Part shown: one piece after another, positions 1 to 7,007 of the stretch
Position numbering within the stretch: position 1 is the first letter of the stretch
Layout: each line of letters starts with the position of its first letter
Assembly (NCBI GenBank): GCA_016930055.1
Contig: JAFGHP010000074.1
Coordinates: 1-35,488 of the forward strand
Length of the DNA: 35,488 bases
Reading direction: 5' to 3'
Origin: Candidatus Bathyarchaeota archaeon
GTDB lineage: Archaea; Thermoproteota; Bathyarchaeia; TCS64
Position numbers and translations under genes: made by a program
The notes under the pieces: model-generated
What the model saw: only the letters and a program-made list of their open reading frames with translations
What the model was told of the DNA's origin: nothing
Databases searched by the model: none

Positions 1-2
1 AT

Positions 3-146
3 TGTCAAGAATGCAAATCTAAGATTATTTTAAGAGATATTAACTCTTGTGAGGTATGCGGTAAAAAATTATGTTCTAGATGTATTAAAGAAAAAGGCTT
101 TATATTTAAAAAGAAATTATGCATTAATTGTTATGCGTTGAAATAG
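3..146 (+). CDS. C-terminal fragment of eight-cysteine (FYVE/RING-like) zinc-finger protein
   Basis: An open frame enters from the left edge and ends at TAG 144-146, giving the last 47 residues of a protein. They hold four CxxC pairs at fragment residues 1/4, 16/19, 24/27 and 40/43. The spacing CxxC-x11-CxxC-x4-CxxC-x12-CxxC fits the general cross-brace pattern of FYVE-type fingers, with two zinc ions expected, but the FYVE basic RxHHCR signature is absent. The protein ends three residues after the last cysteine. Its 3' end overlaps the convergent Rep-like gene by 23 bases. Regular cysteine spacing makes coding very likely; the family is uncertain, and a double zinc ribbon is the alternative. 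The N-terminal part is outside the window. Confidence 0.6.
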   Translation, partial: CQECKSKIILRDINSCEVCGKKLCSRCIKEKGFIFKKKLCINCYALK

Positions 147-918
147 AATACCTTTTTAATTTTTCTATTAATTCTTGATTTATTGATTGATTTTCATTAA
201 TGAGAAATTCTTCATTTCCTGAATATTTTAATAGAAATTTTTGAAAAAGCATTGGATCAAGTTCTTTATAGAACCATCTTGACCATGCTTTATAACAAAA
301 TATTGGAGGTTTTATCCCATATCTTCCCACCAACATATATTTTCTTTTTTCATTCTCTTGTATTCTTTTATAGGCTGTGGACCAACCTTTTTTAAACCAC
401 TCCCAAGAATATGATAGACGACCCTGATCTTGAAGATATGAACTTAAATAATTTCTTAATCCTATACCAAAATACAATTTACGAATATCCACAACTTTTG
501 AACTATGAATTTCTTCCCAATTACGAGATAACCAAGTTTGTGGAATGTACGGACCTGCATAAATAAGATGAATAACCCCATTTCCTTCATTTGTTTTTAT
601 TTTAACATACTCAAATTTCGATAAAAATTGTCTTTTAATCCTCTTTTTTAAAATCTCAAAATGTCTATTTAATAATTTAATATCAACATTAGTTGATGAT
701 GTTAATGTAATAAATCTCAACTGAACTTTGTTCTTCCATTTATAAATTCCTGCATCCATTGCTCTACGAGCTCTTGATGTTCTCCTAATTCTATTATATA
801 ATTCATTTTTCCTTGATAGACTCTGATACCATTGCTTGAATCTTTGGCGAGATATAGCGTTATTATCAAGTGAAGTATCTCCTTTGGCAAGCTCCTTGAC
901 AGCTGATCCGCTTGTCAA
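124..918 (-). CDS. Rep-like protein (possible degenerate HUH rolling-circle replication initiator)
   Basis: A 264-residue basic protein. Three blocks recall archaeal virus/plasmid Rep proteins: FITLTS near residues 69-74 (motif I-like), GVIHLIYAGPYIPQ at 114-127, then a Trp-containing stretch and VVDIRKL at 142-148, and Tyr157/Tyr161 spaced YxxxY (motif III-like). The family's HUH metal motif would need a second His where this protein has Ile119, so it may be inactive or a diverged relative. The first 14 residues are encoded by the inverted repeat at 894-920, so the true start may lie inside the frame. It follows the 84-residue gene with a four-base ATGA overlap. The nearby tRNA fragment supports a mobile-element origin. 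The assignment rests on recall of the motif pattern; function unproven. Confidence 0.5.
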   Translation of the reverse strand: MTSGSAVKELAKGDTSLDNNAISRQRFKQWYQSLSRKNELYNRIRRTSRARRAMDAGIYKWKNKVQLRFITLTSSTNVDIKLLNRHFEILKKRIKRQFLSKFEYVKIKTNEGNGVIHLIYAGPYIPQTWLSRNWEEIHSSKVVDIRKLYFGIGLRNYLSSYLQDQGRLSYSWEWFKKGWSTAYKRIQENEKRKYMLVGRYGIKPPIFCYKAWSRWFYKELDPMLFQKFLLKYSGNEEFLINENQSINQELIEKLKRYSISTHNN

Positions 919-967
919 GGTGAATCCTCTCCACCACTGCGGTGGCGGTCAGCCTCTGCGGAGGCTG
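894..967. repeat. Cluster of three inverted repeats (GC-rich hairpins)
   Basis: Three perfect inverted repeats lie within 74 bases: CCTTGAC 894-900 with GTCAAGG 914-920 (13-base spacer); CCACC 931-935 with GGTGG 941-945 (5-base loop); CAGCCTC 950-956 with GAGGCTG 961-967 (4-base loop TGCG). The segment is strikingly GC-rich against AT-rich surroundings and spans the junction of two orphan genes, encoding their odd terminal residues. It could be a double-strand replication origin for the Rep-like protein, a palindromic mini-element, or an RNA structure. The pairings are seen directly; the role is inference. Confidence 0.7.
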
Positions 968-1169
968 TAAAATCTCCTCTTTGATACCTGTGGATCCAAT
1001 AATCAAGATTTTTTGCTTGCCACCAAAATCCAGCTTTTAATAAGCTTTCTTTATTATAAAGTGCAAATTCTAACTTAGTTTTGTAAGTTGCTGTGAATTC
1101 TTTTCCTTTTAATACGCTAATTGTATAGCGTAAAATCGAATTTGCGTGTTCTTTATCTATAATAATCAT
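915..1169 (-). CDS. Small orphan protein of putative integrated element
   Basis: An 84-residue frame starting at ATG 1169, of no family I recognise. Residues 1-65 look like a normal helical protein with aromatic residues (GFWWQAKNLDYWIHRY near 47-62). The last 18 or so residues are encoded by the GC-rich hairpins and have a different, low-hydrophobicity composition, which suggests that an insertion of the palindromic DNA replaced or extended the original C-terminus. It overlaps the downstream Rep-like gene by four bases (ATGA), the usual sign of translational coupling. It probably belongs to the same integrated element. Confidence 0.45.
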   Translation of the reverse strand: MIIIDKEHANSILRYTISVLKGKEFTATYKTKLEFALYNKESLLKAGFWWQAKNLDYWIHRYQRGDFTASAEADRHRSGGEDSP

Positions 1170-1246
1170 TTTTTGGGCATGAAAATTGCCCTAATCTGTT
1201 AAAGTGAAAAAAGGGAAGAGAGACGGGAGATATCTCCATACTAGAT

Positions 1247-1270
1247 TGGGTTCAAATCCCACCGGGCCCG
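1247..1270 (+). pseudogene. 3' fragment of a tRNA gene, probable integration (att) site
   Basis: The sequence reads as the T arm and 3' acceptor strand of a tRNA: GGG, the loop TTCAAAT (1250-1256), CCC, then the acceptor strand CGGGCCC (1262-1268) with discriminator G1269. No matching 5' acceptor GGGCCCG and no D or anticodon arm lies to the left, and the 49-65 base pair of the T stem is already mismatched, so tRNA identity appears to begin within the T arm. Such 3' fragments are left by tyrosine integrases that recombine at tRNA 3' ends. The acceptor resembles archaeal tRNA-Arg genes from memory. The intact tRNA would be expected left of the window, with the Rep-like genes between. Confidence 0.65.
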
Positions 1271-1286
1271 CTTTCTATTTAATTCA

Positions 1287-2099
1287 TTATTTTAGAGTAT
1301 TTTTTGAAAAATGTACTTTTATTTTTTCGTCTCTTTTTATATCAAATGTTTTTTGTGCATTTCCTTGATTTATACAGAATTCTAAATAGCCGCCACCTGC
1401 AACAAGAGCTAAAAATTTTCCAATTGATACAGATGAAAAATTTTTGACGTAAGGTATTTTATATGTTCTTGAATCAATTTTTAAAGTAATCTCCGATCCA
1501 GGGTCGATCCCAAATTCTGTTAGTTCTTTAATAGTTATATTAGTTATAAGATTTCCAAAGCCATCAATATGAATTATTGAAGCTTCTAGAATATTATCTA
1601 AATATTTTGGGGGAGAATACGATGATATTCTTTCGTATTCTAGTGTTTCTGGGCCAAATATCTTTGGTAATCTACCTAATGAGAGGTAAGCTGCTACTGG
1701 CCCAAATGTATCTCTACCATCAAAAACATCAGAAACCCTATTTGGTAATAGATGCCTATTGGTTATATTGTAAACTTTTTTTATTCCAAGTTTTTCAGCT
1801 GCTGGTGCAAGGAGACCATTATCTGGTCCTATAAGGTAAGTTTTTTCAGTTTCAAAAATGATGTTTGGGCGTTTACTTCCAACACCTGGATCAACTACTG
1901 CGACGTGTATGGCGTCTTCTGGGAAATAATCTATACTGCGAGCCATTAAGAATGCCCCTTCCCTTATGTCAAACTTTTCTATTGAATGGCTTATATCTAT
2001 AAACATGATATTTGGATTAATTTTTAGCATCGTACCTTTCATTTCTGCTACATATGAATCTTTTAAACCATAATCTGTGAGTAGAGTAATAATTCGCAT
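1287..2099 (-). CDS. SAM hydroxide adenosyltransferase family protein (DUF62)
   Basis: A 270-residue protein of the DUF62 / SAM hydrolase family, which splits S-adenosylmethionine with hydroxide to adenosine and methionine. Family motifs: LLTDYG (6-11), the MKG block near 20-22, VVDPGVG (68-74), GPDNGLL (91-97) and FDGRD (126-130); the C-terminal half is the usual beta-barrel domain. Length is normal for the family. As I recall, the catalytic triad is Asp-Arg-His; Asp70 and Arg77 fit, but the usual His of the FHGRD motif is Asp127 here. It starts at ATG 2099, diverges from the THUMP methyltransferase and lies 17 bases past the tRNA fragment, so it is probably the first host gene beyond the element. 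Confidence 0.9.
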   Translation of the reverse strand: MRIITLLTDYGLKDSYVAEMKGTMLKINPNIMFIDISHSIEKFDIREGAFLMARSIDYFPEDAIHVAVVDPGVGSKRPNIIFETEKTYLIGPDNGLLAPAAEKLGIKKVYNITNRHLLPNRVSDVFDGRDTFGPVAAYLSLGRLPKIFGPETLEYERISSYSPPKYLDNILEASIIHIDGFGNLITNITIKELTEFGIDPGSEITLKIDSRTYKIPYVKNFSSVSIGKFLALVAGGGYLEFCINQGNAQKTFDIKRDEKIKVHFSKNTLK

Positions 2100-2260
2100 A
2101 ATGATATATTATACATAATCTTTCATAAATATTATACATTAAATCCTTTAATGTAATAAAAATTCTTTAATAAAAACTAGTTAAACCGTGAATCATTTTT
2201 AATCTAAAAGAATATAACGATAATATATCTATTATTCAAATACATTAATTGTCTGCTCAC

Positions 2261-3271
2261 ATGTTGCTTATTACAGTTGCTTCAGGATTTGAATCCAAAG
2301 CTAAATCAGAGATAAATAAAATTTTGAGTAATCCTGATGTTGAAAGATTATTTTTTAAAGGTATTTTAGTGGTTAAAAATGTCTTTGATGATACAAATGC
2401 TCTTAAATTGTTAAAGGAAACTCCTACAAAATATATTAGTAGAATATTTCCTATCCAAAAAATAATTAAAATCTCTAAAGATGTTTCTAGTATTAATGAT
2501 ATAATTAATGAAGTGATAGGTTTAAATAAAATTAGTAGTTCTGATGTTTTTAGGGTCTCTTGTGTTAGACGCGGAATGCACAATTTTTCAAGTAGAGATA
2601 TTGAATTAGCATTAGGGAAAAAAATTGAAGAAACTACTGGCGCAATTGTTAATCTTAAGGATCCTGAAAAAATTATTACAATACAAATATTTCAAAATGA
2701 ATGTCTTATTGGGGTATCAGAAAAAAATGATTTAATTACAAAAAAAATTATTGAATCAAGAAAATACCTTAAAGGTGAAAGACCTTTTACTAGGGCAGAA
2801 TTTAAATTAGTTGAAGCTATAAAAGAATTTAAAATTTTAATTGAAAAAGAATCAAATGCGTTAGATCTAGGTGCTGCACCTGGTGGATGGACAAAAACTC
2901 TAGTAGATTATGGTGTTAATGTAACTGCAGTTGATCCTGGAGAACTTCACGAAAGTTTATCTAATAATCCAAGAGTTAAACATTTAAAAATTTTAGCTAA
3001 AAATCTTCCTAACAATATTGGTCAATTTGACATTATTACCAATGATATGAATTTAAACCCAATTGAATCTGCAACGATTATGAATTCTGTAGCAAAATAC
3101 TTAAAAAAAACAGGTATAGCAATTATGACAATCAAATTTGTTTCAAATAATCGTAAAAAACATCTAAACGATACTATTGAAATTTTGAAAGAAAACTACA
3201 GTAATTTTAAACATAAAAAATTGTATCATAATAAATTTGAAACAACTCTATTCATGATTAAAAAAGAATAA
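2261..3271 (+). CDS. THUMP domain / FtsJ-type RNA 2'-O-methyltransferase (RlmM-like)
   Basis: About 336 residues. The N-terminal ~160 residues form a THUMP-like RNA-binding region. The C-terminal domain is a Rossmann methyltransferase of the RrmJ/FtsJ class, with SAM motif DLGAAPGGW (202-210). The K-D-K-E tetrad of 2'-O-methyltransferases can be traced: Lys182 in TRAEFKLVEA, Asp262 in ITNDMN, Lys292 in MTIKFV, Glu327 near the C-terminus. This architecture resembles bacterial RlmM (23S rRNA), but the archaeal substrate is not known to me. I prefer ATG 2261; an in-frame TTG at 2249 would add MSAH. A TATA-like AATATATCT at 2222-2230 could serve either. It converges on the alpha/beta hydrolase gene 21 bases away. 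Confidence 0.82.
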   Translation: MLLITVASGFESKAKSEINKILSNPDVERLFFKGILVVKNVFDDTNALKLLKETPTKYISRIFPIQKIIKISKDVSSINDIINEVIGLNKISSSDVFRVSCVRRGMHNFSSRDIELALGKKIEETTGAIVNLKDPEKIITIQIFQNECLIGVSEKNDLITKKIIESRKYLKGERPFTRAEFKLVEAIKEFKILIEKESNALDLGAAPGGWTKTLVDYGVNVTAVDPGELHESLSNNPRVKHLKILAKNLPNNIGQFDIITNDMNLNPIESATIMNSVAKYLKKTGIAIMTIKFVSNNRKKHLNDTIEILKENYSNFKHKKLYHNKFETTLFMIKKE

Positions 3272-3292
3272 AATAATTTGTATAATATTAAT

Positions 3293-4108
3293 TTAATAAT
3301 TAATTTTGTTCAAGAACTGTTTTACATATTCTTCAAATTCCTTTGGTTTGTCTTGAGGTATCATATGCCCCGTTCCCTGAACGGTTATAGCTTCTAAATT
3401 GTTGATACTTTTCTTCATTTTTTCCAATGTTTCAGGTGTAACTATACTTCCCGATCCACCTATAAGTAATAATGTTGGTGTCTTTATTTTTTCGACATAT
3501 GGCCATAAGTCAATGTTCAAACCAGCTCTTATTGAGTCTCCCATAGGCTTCAGTTTTAAAACATTTTCTTCTCTTAAGAAGGAATGTTTTAATCTATTTT
3601 CAATATAGTAGTCTGTAAATCCCGGATATCTTTCTTTAATGTAGTTACATGCTTCTTTTTCATCTTTAAAACTTGTAGGTGGCAGTGCTCTAGCAGGAGT
3701 TCTTCCTCTTGATATTGTTGCATCAAATGGTGCAATATCCACTAAAACTAAACCCTTTAAATCTTCAGGATATTCTGCAGATAAAATCATACCCATCATG
3801 CCACCAATACTATGACCAATTAAAACATTAGGTGCATATCCTAATTCTTTATAACAATCTCTCATTATTTCTGCGTGTTCAGGTAAAGGTATAGCTGTAT
3901 CAGGCACATCTGATTCGCCATGACCTAAGATTGTTAATGATAAGAGTCTATATTTGTTTTGTAGAGATTCACATAAAGCATCCATACTATGGCAATCCAT
4001 TCCCATACTATGAATTAACACAATTGCTGGACCTTTTGAACCCCACATGACATAATTAATATGTCTTCCATGACTTAGTACATATCCTTCAAGTGGTTTT
4101 TTGCTCAT
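3293..4108 (-). CDS. Alpha/beta hydrolase
   Basis: A 271-residue cytoplasmic alpha/beta-hydrolase-fold protein. Visible landmarks: oxyanion-region block VLIHSMG (about 30-36), LGHGESD (61-67), nucleophile elbow GHSIGG with Ser100, a cap region at about 125-185, and catalytic His248 in GTGHMIP. The usual acid at the end of strand beta-6 is missing: the family pattern (G-x-D) reads GGSGSIV here, with Ser219 at the Asp position. The acid may have moved, or the protein may not be a standard esterase. The substrate cannot be told from sequence. It is a single-gene unit with its own promoter at about 4128-4139. Confidence 0.88.
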   Translation of the reverse strand: MSKKPLEGYVLSHGRHINYVMWGSKGPAIVLIHSMGMDCHSMDALCESLQNKYRLLSLTILGHGESDVPDTAIPLPEHAEIMRDCYKELGYAPNVLIGHSIGGMMGMILSAEYPEDLKGLVLVDIAPFDATISRGRTPARALPPTSFKDEKEACNYIKERYPGFTDYYIENRLKHSFLREENVLKLKPMGDSIRAGLNIDLWPYVEKIKTPTLLLIGGSGSIVTPETLEKMKKSINNLEAITVQGTGHMIPQDKPKEFEEYVKQFLNKINY

Positions 4109-4127
4109 AATAATATATTATACAAAA

Positions 4128-4139
4128 GATATAAAAAAA
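4128..4139 (-). promoter_or_regulatory. TATA box of the alpha/beta hydrolase gene
   Basis: Reading the minus strand, a T-rich run leads into TTTTATATC with its centre about 25 bases before the ATG at 4108. That spacing puts transcription start at or next to the start codon, the archaeal leaderless arrangement. No Shine-Dalgarno sequence is seen. Confidence 0.5.
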
Positions 4140-4176
4140 CTTATTTTAAAAAAACAATTTTTTTATTCAAATATAA

Positions 4177-5451
4177 TTAAATTAATTTTTGAACTCCTTT
4201 TAAATATCCATGCAATGCTTCTGTTACTCTAACTTTAATTAAAGATCCGATATTAGTAGAATTACTTATAACAATAGCTTTATAACTAGAATTTCTACCA
4301 ACAAAAGTATTATTATACCCTTTCTCATCAACTAGAATATATCCTTCCCAATTAAGCCATCTCTGGTTTTTTTCGATTGATATTTTTTTCCATAAACGAC
4401 TCAACTCCGTTGATCGCTTTTTAATTTCATTACCTGACACTTGTTTCATTTTTCCAGCTTCAGTACCTGGTCGTAAACCAAATTTTGAAATATTTAAAAC
4501 ATCGGGTCTAAGCCATTCTATTAATCTTATCGTTTCTTGAAACTGTTCATTTGTCTCTTCAGGGAAACCACAAATAATGTCAGTTGATATACTAAGTTCT
4601 GGTATTTCTTCCTTAAACTTATTAATCAAACCTTTAAAATCTTCAATAGAATAATAACGATTCATTTTTTTTAAAACTTCATTTGAACCTGACTGCACAG
4701 GTAAGTGAAGAAACTTGAATATTTTTTCATTTTTAAATACTTTAATTAAATTATCTCTAATTTGAATTGCTTGATTAGGAGTCATCATCCCTACTCTTAC
4801 CATAAAATTACCATTAATTTTTGTTATAGAATCTAATAATTCATCAAGTTTTACACCTTGATAATTATAAGCCGCTGTATCTTCAGCAGTTATCCAAACT
4901 TCTTTGCAGCCTTCATTAAGAGCATTTTTGATATCTTTCAAAATATTTTCTTGTGGGAAAGAAGTTATTTTACCCCGAGCAAATTTTACTATACAATAAG
5001 TACAATCGCCACAACAACCCGATGAAATTGGAGTAATCTGAATAATTTTGTTTTTTCTAATTCTTGGTTGACAGCTCCGATCAGGTGCTTGACCATCTAA
5101 CTTGATTATTTTTTTTCCATTAATAGTTGATTTTACTACTTCAACGATTTCATTTATATTATTTGGACCAACCATACTAGCGTTAGGCGCTATCTCTTCT
5201 ATTACATCATTAAGAACTTGAGGCATGCAACCAGCAATGATTAGAGGCTTATCCATTTCTACAAATTTTTTAATCCTTTTAATAACCTTTCTTTCAGTAG
5301 GATTTTTAACTATGCATGTTAACAAAATTATAACATCTATTTTATTTGATTTATTTATTAAATATCCTTCTTGATGTAATAACCCTGATATTATCTCGGC
5401 ATCAGCAGAATTAGCACTACATCCATAAACTTCAACTAATGCATTATACAA
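4177..5451 (-). CDS. tRNA-t6A37 methylthiotransferase, CDKAL1/e-MtaB type (radical SAM)
   Basis: A 424-residue protein with the full methylthiotransferase layout. The N-terminal UPF0004 domain carries three cluster cysteines (Cys11, Cys46, Cys75). The radical-SAM core carries C146-x3-C150-x2-C153, and a C-terminal TRAM RNA-binding domain follows (about 365-424). It should convert N6-threonylcarbamoyladenosine-37 of ANN-decoding tRNAs to the 2-methylthio form using two 4Fe-4S clusters. The compact length and CGDCTYC motif fit the archaeal/eukaryal CDKAL1 subgroup rather than bacterial MiaB. It is a lone gene behind a 330-base AT-rich spacer. Confidence 0.92.
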   Translation of the reverse strand: MYNALVEVYGCSANSADAEIISGLLHQEGYLINKSNKIDVIILLTCIVKNPTERKVIKRIKKFVEMDKPLIIAGCMPQVLNDVIEEIAPNASMVGPNNINEIVEVVKSTINGKKIIKLDGQAPDRSCQPRIRKNKIIQITPISSGCCGDCTYCIVKFARGKITSFPQENILKDIKNALNEGCKEVWITAEDTAAYNYQGVKLDELLDSITKINGNFMVRVGMMTPNQAIQIRDNLIKVFKNEKIFKFLHLPVQSGSNEVLKKMNRYYSIEDFKGLINKFKEEIPELSISTDIICGFPEETNEQFQETIRLIEWLRPDVLNISKFGLRPGTEAGKMKQVSGNEIKKRSTELSRLWKKISIEKNQRWLNWEGYILVDEKGYNNTFVGRNSSYKAIVISNSTNIGSLIKVRVTEALHGYLKGVQKLI

Positions 5452-5781
5452 CTTCTAACCTCTAATTCATTAAGTAAAATAAATTCTATATCATTTAAAG
5501 ATTAAAACAAAATAAATTTTTTTACTTAAAATATCTATCCTTTATTAACATGAATTTTATCACTTTTACATTTTTGTATTAAAAATGTAAATTATCTAAT
5601 TACTCTTTGTATTGTTTTAAATACTTTATGATGATTGATAACTTTAATATAGAATTATTTTCAAATATTATTGAAAAATGTATTTTTAAATCAATAAATT
5701 AGATAAATTTAACTTTAAATTAACATGAAATATTAATAATTTTAAAGTATAAAAAATGCTCCTTAATAATTCGATTATACT
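5452..5781. other. 330-base AT-rich spacer with one long hairpin
   Basis: No frame of credible composition is present on either strand. The one notable structure is a perfect 10-bp inverted repeat, TTACATTTTT (5566-5575) and AAAAATGTAA (5581-5590), around a 5-base loop. It lies between the end of the PHP gene and the start of the methylthiotransferase gene, both on the minus strand, so it may act as a terminator for the former. The right third is extremely AT-rich. Confidence 0.5.
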
Positions 5782-6438
5782 CTAATTTTTTCTGAAACGT
5801 TGAATTAATTTATATATTCTTTCATTTAAAGTAATACCATTACCTATTGGTTCTGTTTTACCTTCTTTGATAGCATCAATAATATCAGGTATTTTTTTTG
5901 ATTCTGAATCAATAATGGTATAGGCTTTACCAACAGTTATAGGAATATGAGAATCACTTCCTGCAGTTTTTGGTAACTTTAATGTTTTTGCTAACTTGTT
6001 ACTATATTTCTCCATCAATTTAAATGGTATTTGAGAAGCATTCTTAGTTTCAACTGCATCAAACTGAATATTTGATATCTTATTGATATTGATCCAACTT
6101 TTAGGAAAACTATAAGGGTGAGCAAGAATGGCTAATCCCCCATGTGAATGAATTTCATCTACTGTTTTAGAAATAGTTAGTCCTGGTTCTATTTTTTTTG
6201 TTAAATTTAGACCTAAAATATGTGCATCTTTAGCTGTAACTTCTATACCCGGAATAATTATCACATCTTTTTTATTTATAATTTTATCTAGACCTTCAAT
6301 AGAATCATGGTCTGTTAATGCGAAACCGTCTATTTTTTTTTCCAGACATTTTTTAATTATCGTATCAATTTTATTTATTGAATCTATACTGTATTCAGAG
6401 TGGACATGAAGATCTATTTTTAATTTCATTATTTTCAC
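5782..6438 (-). CDS. PHP-domain metal-dependent phosphoesterase
   Basis: A 218-residue PHP-family hydrolase. Metal-ligand motifs occur in order: HVH (His11, His13), TDHD (Asp43-His44), a Glu at 66 in GIEVTA, His73, HP (His107) and GSDSH toward the C-terminus. This is the TrpH/YciV-like stand-alone PHP type, which cleaves phosphate from nucleotides or other small molecules; the exact substrate is unknown. The start is ATG 6438, but an in-frame ATG three codons later (MKLKIDLHVHS) is equally good. The gene stands alone between two AT-rich spacers. Confidence 0.87.
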   Translation of the reverse strand: MKIMKLKIDLHVHSEYSIDSINKIDTIIKKCLEKKIDGFALTDHDSIEGLDKIINKKDVIIIPGIEVTAKDAHILGLNLTKKIEPGLTISKTVDEIHSHGGLAILAHPYSFPKSWININKISNIQFDAVETKNASQIPFKLMEKYSNKLAKTLKLPKTAGSDSHIPITVGKAYTIIDSESKKIPDIIDAIKEGKTEPIGNGITLNERIYKLIQRFRKN

Positions 6439-6526
6439 TCTAATATGTTCATAAAATAACTTGATGTTTGTCTTTTTTATTTTATTTATTAATTAGGTTA
6501 AAAAAAGTATTGATATTTATGGTCAC

Positions 6527-6739
6527 TTATACTTCAGGGGAGAACGAAGCCCATATTATTACTATAAGCAATGTTAAAATGGAACCTCCAAATCCAGAAA
6601 GCAACCATTCTGCTGTAAATATGTCGGGAAACATGTTTAATAATAAAGGAAAAACTTGTTTGTATGCCCAATTTGCTAAAATGCCTCCGACAAATCCAAG
6701 TACTGCAAAAACTGCAAAAACAGTCCATCTTCCAGCCAT
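6527..6739 (-). CDS. Small two-helix membrane protein
   Basis: A 70-residue protein I do not recognise. Residues 5-25 and about 45-66 are hydrophobic and predict two transmembrane helices joined by a loop with Phe/Pro (FPDIFTAEW). The Gly-rich first helix (GFVGGILANW) suggests tight packing. Frames on the plus strand and a second minus frame overlap it, but only this one gives a coherent membrane protein with ATG at 6739. It is transcribed divergently from the first cdvB gene across a 268-base spacer, so the two may share a regulatory region. A role in the Cdv system is only a guess from position. Confidence 0.6.
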   Translation of the reverse strand: MAGRWTVFAVFAVLGFVGGILANWAYKQVFPLLLNMFPDIFTAEWLLSGFGGSILTLLIVIIWASFSPEV

Positions 6740-7007
6740 CGGAATTCAACCTTATTGAGTGATTCTTTTGTATTATATATTAATGCTCTTATGGGTAGAA
6801 TTAAAATGTTTGGTTAATTTTACACCTTTATAACATGCATAATTATACTTAATGTGAAATAATTGCTCTCATACAATAAAAATATTGTTTCATGTTTTTG
6901 TTAAAAAGACGTTTTTAAAATTCAAAAAAGTACCTGAATATTAACATCAGCGTTACAACACTTTGATGATTTTTAGTGATGCATCCTATCTATGAAGGTA
7001 ATTTAAC
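6740..7007 (+). promoter_or_regulatory. Divergent upstream region of the Cdv cluster, with ribosome-binding site
   Basis: This spacer separates the small membrane protein gene from cdvB-1. AAGGTAAT at about 6995-7002 is a good Shine-Dalgarno match before ATG 7008. That contrasts with the leaderless genes elsewhere in the window and suggests a transcript with a leader. A TATA-like TTTTTAAAA lies at 6912-6920. No inverted repeat stands out. Confidence 0.4.

Noticed and set aside
1175-1191. GGGCA / TGCCC stem with a 7-base loop as a tRNA anticodon arm
   Set aside because: The loop lacks T at position 33, and the arm does not combine with the 1247-1270 fragment into a cloverleaf.
6534-6749. Second minus-strand frame of 71 codons over the same segment
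   Set aside because: Rich in Cys, Trp and His with no membrane or domain pattern; it is an offset reading of the membrane protein gene.
6468-6758. Plus-strand frame of 96 codons opposite the small membrane protein
   Set aside because: Its composition is polar and irregular, and the minus frame 6527-6739 gives a coherent two-helix membrane protein, so this is its shadow.
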